Source: an uncultured Campylobacter sp.
Lineage (GTDB): Bacteria > Campylobacterota > Campylobacteria > Campylobacterales > Campylobacteraceae
Length of the DNA stretch: 64,000 nt
Assembly: GCF_963518785.1 (NCBI RefSeq)
Contig: NZ_CAUQKJ010000007.1
Coordinates: 59,129 to 123,128 of the forward strand
Reading direction: 5' to 3'
A model generated the notes under the pieces. The model saw only the letters and a list, made by a program, of their open reading frames with translations. It searched no databases and was not told where the DNA came from. Each line of letters opens with the position of its first letter. Position 1 is the first letter of the stretch. Made by a program: the position numbers and the translations under genes. Of the stretch, positions 8,983 to 17,603 are shown in pieces.

Positions 8983-9723
8983 CTATTTTTTCACTTTGAT
9001 CACGTATGGCACCGATTTGATCACGCCTTTGGAAAAGAGCGTCTTGGTGTCCGCATATACGGCGTCAAGCTCGGCTTTTGAAACGTCCGCATCGCTTACC
9101 TGCACATCCTTGTCGTAGTATTTCTCGATCACGTCGATCGCGCCTTTTTGATCGCTCGGAGAGAGAGCCTTCAGCTGCTTTAAAATCAGTGCCGATTTGA
9201 TAAACGCGCTCTTGCCGTGCACCGGCGCAAAGATCAATTTTACGTTGCTGTTGCGAAGATGCTTCGTGATCCTCTTCATCTCCTCGGCGCAATACGGACA
9301 TTCCGGATCGCCCACGATGTAGGTCATATAGGGATTATTTTTATCAAACGACTCGATATAGGCAAATCTCGCTGGATCTATGCTCTTTAGCAGCTCAAGT
9401 GCGGCGGCGTCCCTGGCGTCCTTTAAAATTTGAGTTCTCATCTTAAATAGCGCCGCATCCGCCGCGTCTGCAAGCTTAGGCTCCTCCGTTACCGCCACTA
9501 GGCTTTTGGCGTCGTCGCTAGCCAAAAACGCCTCTTTTTTATCGCCCGAGCGAACGATCAGTAAATTTAGCCCGTTTAGCGAGTTCAGCTTGTCGATCGA
9601 GATGAGCTGAGCGTTTTTATCATTTAGACTTTGCTTTAGGTTTTTTACGAACTCCGATTTGTTCGCATTCGCGCCAAGCGCAAAAGCCGCACACGCAGCC
9701 AAGACGTAGATGATTTTTTTCAT
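8983..9723 (-). CDS. Periplasmic thioredoxin-fold disulfide oxidoreductase (DsbC/DsbG-like), copy 1
   Basis: The signal peptide ends near GANA. After an N-terminal region of about 115 residues, a thioredoxin fold carries the active site CPYC (DPECPYCAEEM) and a cis-proline loop SVPYVI near the C-terminus. This order, with an N-terminal extension, resembles bacterial disulfide isomerases. The gene at 41143 encodes a paralogue of the same layout (CPFC, SVPYII; both have VSxAELDA before the cis-Pro). It probably reshuffles or oxidises periplasmic disulfides; the target is unknown. It is divergent from efp. Confidence 0.85.
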   Translation of the reverse strand: MKKIIYVLAACAAFALGANANKSEFVKNLKQSLNDKNAQLISIDKLNSLNGLNLLIVRSGDKKEAFLASDDAKSLVAVTEEPKLADAADAALFKMRTQILKDARDAAALELLKSIDPARFAYIESFDKNNPYMTYIVGDPECPYCAEEMKRITKHLRNSNVKLIFAPVHGKSAFIKSALILKQLKALSPSDQKGAIDVIEKYYDKDVQVSDADVSKAELDAVYADTKTLFSKGVIKSVPYVIKVKK

Positions 9724-9777
9724 AGCTTCCCTCCCCTTAAAATTTCGCCAATTATATCAATTTAAAATAAAATTTGT

Positions 9778-9783
9778 TATAAT
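9778..9783 (+). promoter_or_regulatory. -10 box TATAAT upstream of efp
   Basis: TATAAT at 9778-9783 in the context TTTGTTATAATCG, 28 bases before the efp ATG, with AAGGAG before the start. A short leader of about 20 bases is implied. Confidence 0.7.
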
Positions 9784-9811
9784 CGCGCCCTATCAATTTA
9801 AGGAGAAATTT

Positions 9812-10378
9812 ATGGCTTATTCAATGGGCGATCTAAAAAAAGGTCTAAAAATCGAGGTGGACGGAATCCCGTTTAAAATCATAGAATACCAACACGTAAA
9901 ACCGGGAAAAGGGCCAGCTTTCGTGCGCGTTAAAATAAAATCTTTCATCGATGGCAAGGTGCTTGAAAAGACCTTCCATGCGGGCGATAAATGCGAAGCG
10001 CCGAATCTTGAGGAAAAAGAGATGCAGTATCTCTACGACGACGGCGAGGCGTGTCAGTTCATGGATACCGATAGCTACGAACAGATCGCGATTAGCGACG
10101 AGGATGTGGGCGAGGCGAAAAAATGGATGCTAGATGGCATGATGGTAAATATAATGTTTTACAACGGCAAAGCGATCGGTGTGGATGTGCCGCAGGTGGT
10201 GGAGCTTAAGATCGTAGAAACTGCGCCAAATTTCCGTGGTGATACGCAGGGTAGCAACAAAAAGCCCGCCACGCTTGAGACCGGCGCCGTGGTACAGATC
10301 CCATTTCACGTGCTTGAAGGCGAGGTCATCCGCGTTGACACCGTCCGCGGCGAGTATATCGAGCGCGCAAATAAATAA
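9812..10378 (+). CDS. efp: Elongation factor P
   Basis: Enters stalled ribosomes and promotes peptide bonds at polyproline. The start chosen is the ATG at 9812 (MAYSMGDLKKGL), preceded by AAGGAGAAATT; the in-frame upstream extension lies across the promoter and is not coding. It gives 188 residues, the family length. The domain I loop HVKPGKGPAFVR carries the lysine that is beta-lysylated in organisms with EpmA. The C-terminal signature GAVVQIPFHVLEGEVIRVDT is intact. Confidence 0.97.
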   Translation: MAYSMGDLKKGLKIEVDGIPFKIIEYQHVKPGKGPAFVRVKIKSFIDGKVLEKTFHAGDKCEAPNLEEKEMQYLYDDGEACQFMDTDSYEQIAISDEDVGEAKKWMLDGMMVNIMFYNGKAIGVDVPQVVELKIVETAPNFRGDTQGSNKKPATLETGAVVQIPFHVLEGEVIRVDTVRGEYIERANK

Positions 10379-10611
10379 TCCCCCCACCCCTGTTTTTGCG
10401 AAATTTTGATTTCGCAAAAATTCCTCTTTCTTTTGAAATTTATAAACTCCGAGCGATAAAATTTAAACCGCGATCGTCGCGTAAATTTTGATTAAAATGG
10501 CTTTTCAAATTTGCCGAAATGTGGGATAATTTAGTCTAAGCTTTACGCAGCGCTGATTTTGGCAAAATTTAAAATAGCTTTACGATTAAATTTAGGGATA
10601 TGAAATTTGAG

Positions 10612-10656
10612 TATAAAAAACGCCCGAAAGCAAATCTTACGACCCGCTTTCGGGCT
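10612..10656 (-). terminator. Rho-independent terminator of the SelW-like gene
   Basis: Read on the minus strand, GCCCGAAAGC and GCTTTCGGGC form a 10-bp stem followed by GTTTTTT. It lies a few bases past the TAG stop of the SelW-like frame, supporting that this strand is transcribed and that the gene is a single unit. Confidence 0.85.
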
Positions 10657-10661
10657 TTGAG

Positions 10662-10895
10662 CTAGGCTGCAACTTTAATTAGATTTAAAATTTCACCTTC
10701 ACTTGGGAAACGAGGTTTAGCAAAATCTTTATTAAAGAAAAGCTTTCTGCCGTCAACTTCTACTAGAAAGTCTCCGCTGCCACCAGGGACCAACTCGACA
10801 ACTGCATCCTTATAGACGCCTGTTATTTCATCTCTCACACGGAGAGCTTGCGGTCTATAAGATCAAGAATTACAATAAGTAATTACAACTTTCAT
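10662..10895 (-). CDS. SelW-like selenoprotein (Rdx family) with in-frame UGA = Sec11
   Basis: A 77-residue thioredoxin-like protein hidden by an in-frame TGA at 10865-10863. Read with Sec it begins MKVVITYCNSUSYRPQA, i.e. the Rdx/SelW signature of a CxxU redox pair followed by YRP(R/Q)A. The rest (ELVPGGSGDFLVEVDGRKLF, then RFPSEGEILNLI) also matches SelT/SelW/SelH-family proteins. AAAGGAATAAAG precedes the ATG and a strong terminator follows the TAG. The stretch after the UGA forms a CUCUC-CGUGU-GAGAG hairpin placed like a bacterial SECIS. selA, selB and a Sec-containing fdhA lie in the same window. The role is probably thiol redox, target unknown. Confidence 0.88.
10834..10862 (-). promoter_or_regulatory. 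Candidate SECIS element inside the SelW-like gene
   Basis: Starting 16 bases after the UGA, CUCUC and GAGAG pair around the 5-base loop CGUGU. Bacterial SECIS elements are short hairpins just 3' of the UGA with a GU in the apical loop that binds SelB. The fdhA site has a loop differing by one base. Confidence 0.65.
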
Positions 10896-11046
10896 CTTTA
10901 TTCCTTTCTAAAAAAGTGCCACATTGTAGCCAAACTAGCTTAAATTTTAATATAAAGGCTCAATTTCGCGCGCCTCAGCATTTAAAATTTACGAGCGAAA
11001 TTTCGCAGTTTGCAAAGCCCTAAATTTCGCTGCTGTGAGACCAAGG

Positions 11047-11757
11047 CTAGTCTTCAAATTTTAAAATTTCATCGTAGCAGAGATAAAAATCGCAGTCTCG
11101 CGCGTGGAATTTCTTATCGCCATGAAAGTGTCCGAAATACCACCGCGCGGGCCTTACGAGCTCAAAGATCCGCTCCAAATACTCAGATGTTTTATCAGGA
11201 GTGCTTTTGCCGCACCAAAGGTATTCTTTTAAAAATTTCATCGCAAACCCCGGCGCCGTGTGGCTTAGCACCGCATCGATCTGACCGCCGGAGGCGATGA
11301 AATCGTGCGCATTTTGCATCGCGTAAGCAAACTCCTCCTCGCTTGGAATCTCGCGCGCCCACCAGCTAAGCCCCGGTATCCGATGCGCCTTATCGACACT
11401 AAGCGCGCCTCCGAAACACAAAAAATGTCGCCCCACAATCTCGTAAATTTCGCCGCGCCGCAGCCAAAAAATATTCTCGCCACCCACGCTCACGGTGCCG
11501 CCAAATTTCCGCTCGCGTGGCAGCTCATCCAGCATATCGAAATTTTCGTGGTTGCCGTCTATGAAAAGAAGTGTAGCGGGGAAATATCTTTCTATATTTT
11601 TGCGCGCCATAAACTCATCTATCCGCTCGCTCCAAAACAGCCCGAAATCCCCAAGCACAATGACGAAATCATCGGTGCTAAGCCCGCCCGCAAAGGCCTT
11701 GTTCGTTATTTTGCCGATCTCGTTTATTCCGTGTGTATCGCCGCAAAGATATATCAT
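11047..11757 (-). CDS. Metallophosphoesterase (calcineurin-like)
   Basis: Cytosolic phosphoesterase of unknown substrate. The metal-binding series is complete: CGDTHG (D, H), VIVLGDFG (D), DGNHENFD (N, H), a later SHTAPG (H) and YFGHFHGDKKF (H-x-H). At 236 residues it is a stand-alone catalytic domain with no signal peptide. It has no operon partner, since spacers flank it on both sides. Confidence 0.88.
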   Translation of the reverse strand: MIYLCGDTHGINEIGKITNKAFAGGLSTDDFVIVLGDFGLFWSERIDEFMARKNIERYFPATLLFIDGNHENFDMLDELPRERKFGGTVSVGGENIFWLRRGEIYEIVGRHFLCFGGALSVDKAHRIPGLSWWAREIPSEEEFAYAMQNAHDFIASGGQIDAVLSHTAPGFAMKFLKEYLWCGKSTPDKTSEYLERIFELVRPARWYFGHFHGDKKFHARDCDFYLCYDEILKFED

Positions 11758-12197
11758 ATTCCTCTCCTTTAATCTGGCTCGCCGCGCTTTGCCGCAGCCC
11801 GTGCGAATGAAATTTTAAGCGCTAAATTTTACGCAGCGCACTCGTTGCAAAATACAACTAGCGTTCCGATCCGCAACCACGCAAATTTAATCCAAATTAA
11901 AAGCGTAAATTTAGGCGACGTATTTTAAAAGCACAGGCATCAAGCCTATCGACGCGTAAATTTAAAGCCGCGACTTCCGATTTAAAATTTATGGCACGTA
12001 TCTAAACGGCGAAATCCAAGCAAACGCAACCCCGCTTGTTGCCGCCAAATTTTAAATTTAGCGACGGACTTTGTAAATTTTATAGCGAACCACGTAAATT
12101 TAGCGGCGGATTGTGCAATTTTCACAAAGAGCTTTGTAAATTTTCACAACGGACTTTATAAATTCCACGGCGAGCCACCTAAATTTAAAGATTAAAT
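11758..12197. other. 440-bp spacer holding a 21-bp tandem array
   Basis: No gene is supported. AAATTT-type motifs recur throughout; the right half is a regular repeat array, given separately. Confidence 0.6.
12054..12180. repeat. Degenerate tandem array, six units of about 21 bp
   Basis: Units start at 12054, 12075, 12096, 12117, 12138 and 12160 (periods 21, 21, 21, 21, 22). Each begins with AAATTT or AATTTT/AAATTC and ends in a variant of GGACTTTGT or GAACCACGT. Read on the + strand the first five units give seven-residue periods (KFSDGLC, KFYSEPR, KFSGGLC, NFHKELC, KFSQRTL) before a stop, but there is no start codon or ribosome-binding site. Confidence 0.7.
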
Positions 12198-13256
12198 TTA
12201 AAGCCTGCCGCGCAATTTCGTTGCCAGCGCTGCGCCAATTTTTTCGTAGCCCTCTTTTTGCAAGTGGATTTCGTCAGGGCGGATAAGCCCGCGCTCGCGC
12301 CAGCCGCGCCAGCCGCCATCCTCGTCCATAAGGCCGGCTATGTCGTAAAACATCGCCCCTTCGTCTCGCGCTAGATGCGCTAGCACCTCCGCAGCGCGTG
12401 AAGCGTTTGGCACTTTAGGGCTTCGCGGCGGCGCTACGAGCAGGATTTTTGCACCAGGAGCTGCGGAGCGGACGGAGCGAAGCAGTCCACGGACGCTTTG
12501 GTAGAATTTTTGCTCATCAAATTTCGGATCCATCGCGTCGTTTGTGCCGTAAGCGATAACTACAAGATTGTATCTAAGTCCTGAAAAATCCCTACCAAAG
12601 GCATCTGCACCCCATTTTTCGTAGAGGTTGCTAAACGCGCCATTACTCGCGCAAGAGTCTGCAAAGCGCGCGTTTTTGCGGTAAATTTTATATCCTCCAA
12701 GCTCTGCTCCATCACGCAGCGATCGAATTTCGATCGGAAATCTAAGTCGCAGCTTAGAATACTCCCATTTCTGCGGCACTTCTTGTGAAATATACGCGCT
12801 TAGCCCGCTTGCATCGCGTACGCGAAAAATCTCACCGCCCTGATCCGATTTATGTAAAATTTCGACGTAAAAATCGCCGCTAAGCTGCTTTAGCTCCAGT
12901 CGCACATTAGCGCCCTTTTTGCCGGTAGCGATCACTCCGCATAGCGGAAAATCCGGGTCTTGCTCGGTGCGAGACGAGATCACATTAAAGCCGCTTTGCT
13001 TAAATTCTATATTTTCGCTTTTGTGATATTTAGGCATCATTGCAGGCACGAAGCCGACGCTGTTTTGCACGAAAAAGCCGTGCCTGAAAGCATCTATCAG
13101 CGCGTCGCTTCCTAAATGCGAATCGCCAAAAAATTTCACTCCAAAGCCCGCAGAGCTTTTTGTGTTTGCGGAATTTATGCCGCGAACGCCTGCGTTTGCC
13201 GCGCATCCACCTAATAATGCGGCAAATAAAATCACTATAAATTTACTCAACTTCAA
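12198..13256 (-). CDS. ape1: O-acetylpeptidoglycan esterase, SGNH hydrolase lipoprotein (Ape1-like)
   Basis: Removes O-acetyl groups from MurNAc so that lytic transglycosylases can act. A lipoprotein signal with lipobox LGGC is followed by the SGNH blocks: FFGDSHLGSD (nucleophile Ser), an inserted beta-rich segment of about 120 residues, YGTNDAMD (Asn) and DEIHLQ (Asp-x-x-His). An inserted CBM35-like domain between the first and second block is characteristic of Campylobacter and Neisseria Ape1. The start overlaps the end of patB by 14 bases. In C. jejuni the three genes are likewise adjacent. Confidence 0.83.
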   Translation of the reverse strand: MKLSKFIVILFAALLGGCAANAGVRGINSANTKSSAGFGVKFFGDSHLGSDALIDAFRHGFFVQNSVGFVPAMMPKYHKSENIEFKQSGFNVISSRTEQDPDFPLCGVIATGKKGANVRLELKQLSGDFYVEILHKSDQGGEIFRVRDASGLSAYISQEVPQKWEYSKLRLRFPIEIRSLRDGAELGGYKIYRKNARFADSCASNGAFSNLYEKWGADAFGRDFSGLRYNLVVIAYGTNDAMDPKFDEQKFYQSVRGLLRSVRSAAPGAKILLVAPPRSPKVPNASRAAEVLAHLARDEGAMFYDIAGLMDEDGGWRGWRERGLIRPDEIHLQKEGYEKIGAALATKLRGRL

Positions 13257-14553
13257 TCCTTGATAAAATTTCTTTCGCTACCGCTTCGCAACCCTCTTTG
13301 CTCATATGAATGCCGTCGTCTTGGCGCACGCGCACGAGCTTGGAGCCGCTTTGCAGATAGGTTTTATAGACGCCTTTTTCGCACACCAGCGGGGTTGTTT
13401 GCATAAAATACCCGCCAAGTGCCATACTGGCGTCGGCATATATTTGATTTAGCAGCTGCGTTTTCTCCTCAAAATCGGGCTTTTGCATACACGGCATCGC
13501 AAGCCACAGCACTCCTGCACCGTGCGAGTGCGCCGTATCGTAGATCTCGCGCACCCTTGAGGCATAAAACTCTCGCCAGCGCGGCGTTTTGATGCCGTAG
13601 GTCTTGCCGCCTGCGCGGTACTCCCAGACGTCGTTGGCGCCCAGCAGCACGACTACGAGCTTAACGCCGCCGTTTTCGCTAAGTGCGGTATCGAGCGTCT
13701 TTTGCCAGTCAAAGGATTTCTTACTCGCAAGCCCCGTAGATTGCTTGCTAAGATCGATCACCCTCAGGCTTCGCTTCGGGAAAAATTTCTTAGCGTTCAT
13801 CCCCACGTATTGCATCAGACTATCGCCCATAAAAAGCACCTCATCGCCTGCATTTAGGCGGATTTTGCCATCGTCGCTAAGCGAAATTTTAGCATCAACC
13901 TCCACGGAGCCTTGCGTCGTTAAATTCTGCTCCAAGGCCTGCGTAGCAGGGAGTTGAGAATCGGAATTTTCGCCGCTTTGCAAGGTTGCGCTTGCCGTGA
14001 CGGGATTTTGCGACGCAGAGGAGCTGCGCGGCACAAAGCTTGTTGTAGTCTGGCTTTGTGATATAGAATTTGACGAAGTAGAATTTTGAGGGATGGAATT
14101 TTGTTCGTAAGGCTCCTGCGCAGAATCGCGCGTTTTTAAATGATGCGTAGAATTATTTAAGGCAGAATTCTTCGCGGCATGGGCTTGCGGCTTGCTATCT
14201 TGCGGTTTAACGCTTTGCGAAGTATCGTGATCTCGCACCCCCATGCTTTGCAAAGCTTGATTTTCCGCCATACGATCTTGCGCAGGTTTTTTAAAATTTT
14301 TGCTTCCGCTATGCGGACTTGCGTCCTCATCCTTGCTAATGTCCTCGCCTTTGATACGCTGCTCTAGCTTATCTACGCCATTTGCAATCTTTTCGTAGAT
14401 CTCTCCACCTACGCGAAACGGCGAGTGGCGCAGCCATTCTTCTAGCCCAAAGTCATCGTGAAATCGCTGCTCCAAATAATAAAGCAGCGAGCCTTGCATA
14501 AAAAATGCTGAGAAAAGCAGCGCAAAAAGCAGAGTCGAAACAAACCTAAGCAT
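13243..14553 (-). CDS. patB: Peptidoglycan O-acetyltransferase PatB-like SGNH protein
   Basis: Periplasmic SGNH/DUF459-type enzyme that would pass acetyl groups from PatA to MurNAc. A membrane anchor (about 1-25) precedes a Ser/Gln/Asn-rich linker at about 80-220, then the catalytic domain: VLFMGDSLMQYVG (Ser), VVLLGANDVW (Asn) and DGIHMSKEG (Asp-x-x-His). The linker is unusually long and reads QNS/SIS/TSS repeatedly. Its DNA carries GGAATTTTG-type repeats like the spacers. The ATG follows the patA stop directly. Confidence 0.82.
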   Translation of the reverse strand: MLRFVSTLLFALLFSAFFMQGSLLYYLEQRFHDDFGLEEWLRHSPFRVGGEIYEKIANGVDKLEQRIKGEDISKDEDASPHSGSKNFKKPAQDRMAENQALQSMGVRDHDTSQSVKPQDSKPQAHAAKNSALNNSTHHLKTRDSAQEPYEQNSIPQNSTSSNSISQSQTTTSFVPRSSSASQNPVTASATLQSGENSDSQLPATQALEQNLTTQGSVEVDAKISLSDDGKIRLNAGDEVLFMGDSLMQYVGMNAKKFFPKRSLRVIDLSKQSTGLASKKSFDWQKTLDTALSENGGVKLVVVLLGANDVWEYRAGGKTYGIKTPRWREFYASRVREIYDTAHSHGAGVLWLAMPCMQKPDFEEKTQLLNQIYADASMALGGYFMQTTPLVCEKGVYKTYLQSGSKLVRVRQDDGIHMSKEGCEAVAKEILSRIEVE

Positions 14554-16113
14554 CTAAAATCCTGCGTAGATGAAATTTGGAATTCCGCTTGGCATCAGCG
14601 CAAAAATTAGCGTGAAGATCATGCCGAGCACGAGAGCTTTAGGTAAAAACGGCAGCTCGGCAAAAAGCGCGATCAAAGTATCTTTAAGAGCTGAAATTTT
14701 AGGATAAACAAAAATCCCCGCTAAAATCACCGCAAGCACCGCTAGCTCGCTAATATCTCCGAAAGCTCGTGCGCGGGCAAAAGCGCTCAAAATCGCCGCC
14801 GCATCCGGAAGGGAATTGGCGAAAAAAATCCAAGCGAAACTTACAAAAATATAGGTGCAAAAAAGCGCTAAATGCGGATTTAGCGGCTTTACGCCCACTT
14901 TGGCAAGACATTTTAAAAATACAAGCGCTGCTCCGTGCAAAAGCCCCCAAATCAAAAAATTTAATCCCGCGCCGTGCCAAATGCCCGAGAGCGCAAACGC
15001 GATTAGTAAATTTACGCAGGTACGTACAAAACCCCTGCGCGAGCCGCCGAGCGGGATATAGATATAATCGCGTATAAACGTGGATAAGCTGATATGCCAG
15101 CGATCCCAAAACTCGCCTAAATTCTTAGCCGCATAGGGCATATTAAAATTCTGAGGCAGCTTAAAGCCCATCGCAAGCCCAAGCGCTCGCGCCATATCGA
15201 TAAAACCGCTAAAATTCGTATAAAGCACCACGCCATAAAGCAGCAGTGCGGCTAGAATTTGCGCCGCGGAGGACTCAGGCTCGTCGCCGTAAACGCCTGA
15301 AATCACATCGCTATAATACGCGCCCAAATAGCCGCTAATAAGCAGCAGCTTAACTAAGGCAAAAATTATAAGCACATAAATTTCATCGGCATTGCCAAAG
15401 TGCTTGAAGCGATCAAACTGCGGCAGTACTGGCTCTACGCCTTTAGCGGCGCTAGCGCGCCCGATAGGACCCATTACGACGCTAGGGAAAAACGCTAAAA
15501 AGCACGCCAAGCTCAAAAAGCCCTGCTCGCCGCATTCGCGCCTATAAACCGAGACGAAATAGGTGATCGACATAAAAACATAATATGAAATTCCAAGCGG
15601 AAATGCCACGCTATCGACGGCACCTAGGTGCAGCGTGGCAAGAGCGGCATTGAAAAACTCCCTGACGTAGCCATAATATTTAAAAAATGCGAGAAAAAAT
15701 AAGCCGCCAGCAACTGCTGCAAGCATCACTGCACGCGCCTTCGCAGTTGGTAACGGAATCTGCCTCGCCAACCCCGCTTTTTGCACCTGCTTGGCTATGC
15801 CAGCTTGTTTTGTTGCGCTCATCTGCTTGGCTGCCGCTTTACGCGAGAGCTTTTTCTTGTGCGAGGACTGCTTTGCGGGCGGTATGGCTTTCGCGACTAC
15901 GCGATTAGCGCACGCAATACACGCACCTGCAAAATATACGAAAGCACTATAGGCCGCAAGCACCAGCGCAAAGCGCGGATTTACGGAGCACATAAAGCCA
16001 TAGCTTGCCAGCAGGATCAGAATTTTTTGCGCGAAAATATGATTTTTGAGCGTCCAATAAACGATTAAAAACGCTAAAAAAGCAAGGACAAACTCGGGCG
16101 AAAAAAATGTCAT
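14554..16113 (-). CDS. patA: MBOAT O-acyltransferase, peptidoglycan acetyl exporter PatA-like
   Basis: Integral membrane acyltransferase of the AlgI/DltB/PatA family, which moves acetyl groups across the inner membrane for PatB. MBOAT hallmarks are LGEFWDRWHISLSTFIRDYIY and the catalytic His in SGIWHGAGLNFLIWG, within about ten helices. A Lys/Ala/Gln-rich loop at about residues 80-125 (KQSSHKKKLSRKAAAKQ and on) is not expected in the family and looks like a low-complexity insertion on the cytosolic side. First gene of the patA-patB-ape1 operon. An alginate-type role is less likely, because no alginate genes accompany it. Confidence 0.85.
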   Translation of the reverse strand: MTFFSPEFVLAFLAFLIVYWTLKNHIFAQKILILLASYGFMCSVNPRFALVLAAYSAFVYFAGACIACANRVVAKAIPPAKQSSHKKKLSRKAAAKQMSATKQAGIAKQVQKAGLARQIPLPTAKARAVMLAAVAGGLFFLAFFKYYGYVREFFNAALATLHLGAVDSVAFPLGISYYVFMSITYFVSVYRRECGEQGFLSLACFLAFFPSVVMGPIGRASAAKGVEPVLPQFDRFKHFGNADEIYVLIIFALVKLLLISGYLGAYYSDVISGVYGDEPESSAAQILAALLLYGVVLYTNFSGFIDMARALGLAMGFKLPQNFNMPYAAKNLGEFWDRWHISLSTFIRDYIYIPLGGSRRGFVRTCVNLLIAFALSGIWHGAGLNFLIWGLLHGAALVFLKCLAKVGVKPLNPHLALFCTYIFVSFAWIFFANSLPDAAAILSAFARARAFGDISELAVLAVILAGIFVYPKISALKDTLIALFAELPFLPKALVLGMIFTLIFALMPSGIPNFIYAGF

Positions 16114-17603
16114 TCAATCTTTCCAATTTAAATTTTTAAAGCTCTTGCGGCTTTTAAACGCTCGCGGCGCGAAATTTATACGAAGCGAAAAAGCTTTTTT
16201 AAATCACTTGCAGCGCGAGATTTTATGCGCAGGCACGGCATTACGTCGCTAAACACGCTAATAAATTTAGCGTCCAAATCCTTAGATTCATGGACAGCTT
16301 GCAGCAAGCCCTTGCCACGTGAGCAAAATTCCGCCACAATGACAAAATTTGAAACGCAAATGAGGGCTCGACGCATGAATAAAATTTTAAACGCGCTGAG
16401 CGGTTTGCCATCAAATTCTTACAAAACCTCGCAAACGCAGTCTCATAGGTTCTACCCGCATGATTTCAAAATAAGCGCTTTTTGGAATCATGCCATATAA
16501 ATTAGGCGCGCGATGCCGCTAAAATCTTATGAAATAAGATGAGCCACACTTCATCACAACTATGAGGGCTGAAATTCTACAAAGCAAAATTTTAAAAGCC
16601 AAAAATTTTGCAGCGATAATAGAATTCCGCCCGTTAAAATCTGCCGCGCGAAATTACTAAGTAAAATCTCACTTTAAGGCGTGATAGAAACCATCTAAAA
16701 GCTGCGCCTTATGAGCCAAAATCATGGCTTTATTTTTACTGCAAATTGCAGACTTACGCCGCTATAAAGCTCCTTTTAAAATTTTGTATCAACGCAAACG
16801 CGCCTTACGCTAACCTTACTCTTTCGTGCGAAACGTAAGTTAAAATCAATGAGCTTCGCGTCGTAAATTTTGGCTCTAACTCGAATTTAGCGCGACAACG
16901 CAACTTTAGGCTCGCCAGGCAAAATTAGTCGTAAATTTAATGCGGCTACATAGATTTTGACTTGGCTGAAATTTAACGTAGCAGAGCCAAATCTCGCTTC
17001 GCAATCTAGCCATTCTAACGAGATAGTGTAAATTTTAATTTGCAATTTAAAATTTCTAGCGCAACGATACCAGCTTTAGCTCGTGTCTTGAAATTCTAAT
17101 CTAGCGGCGCGAAAGTTCATAAAGCGCCGCGTAAAATTGCAAATTTCAGCGTTTTTTATTTGGCTGGCGAGGTTTGTGTGCGCAAGAACTGATTTGCGAA
17201 AATTTTAAAATTTTATCGCTTGCCCCAGCCCGCCTTCGGGACAATCGCGATAAAATTTACGCTCTGCATCTCAAGCAAGCGAGCAGTTGCGATGAAATTC
17301 TAAGCTATCAGTCGAGATGAAATTTTACGCCGAATTTTCAAGAAATGCCCGTCTCTGTGCGTCTGTAAAAGCCGTAAATCCTGCACTAAATTTCATATTG
17401 CTGCATTTACTTAGCGGCTATCAAATATGCTTGCCAAGCAGACGCGTAGAAATCTCCCACCGCCCTTTAATACTCGTTCGAAGTAAAATTTCGCGCAGCT
17501 GTTTTAGCGGTCCATACTCGAAATAAACGTTCCACATAATTCTATCGCAAAACGGCTGCCGGGCGGAATTTTACCCAACAGCAAAGTCTTTTTTGCGCTA
17601 AAT
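16114..17603. other. 1.49-kb spacer without a supportable gene
   Basis: The longest gene-free stretch of the window. Short frames (for example 16225-16500 + and 17317-17526 +) have neither family resemblance nor ribosome-binding sites. AAATTT, AAAATTTT and GAAATTC motifs recur every few dozen bases. A palindrome TTTTATCGC...GCGATAAAA with TTGCCCCAG inside lies at about 17207-17254. A decayed gene may once have been here, but I cannot identify one. Confidence 0.55.
17207..17254. repeat. Inverted repeat TTTTATCGC/GCGATAAAA, copy 1
   Basis: Outer arms TTTTATCGC and GCGATAAAA enclose TTGCCCCAG and an inner CCCGCCTTCGGGA hairpin. A second element with the same outer arms and the same TTGCCCCAG core is near 27309-27355. 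Confidence 0.5.

Noticed and set aside
16225..16500. 91-codon + strand frame in the long spacer
   Set aside because: No ribosome-binding site, no family-like sequence, and composition matches the surrounding AAATTT-rich spacer.
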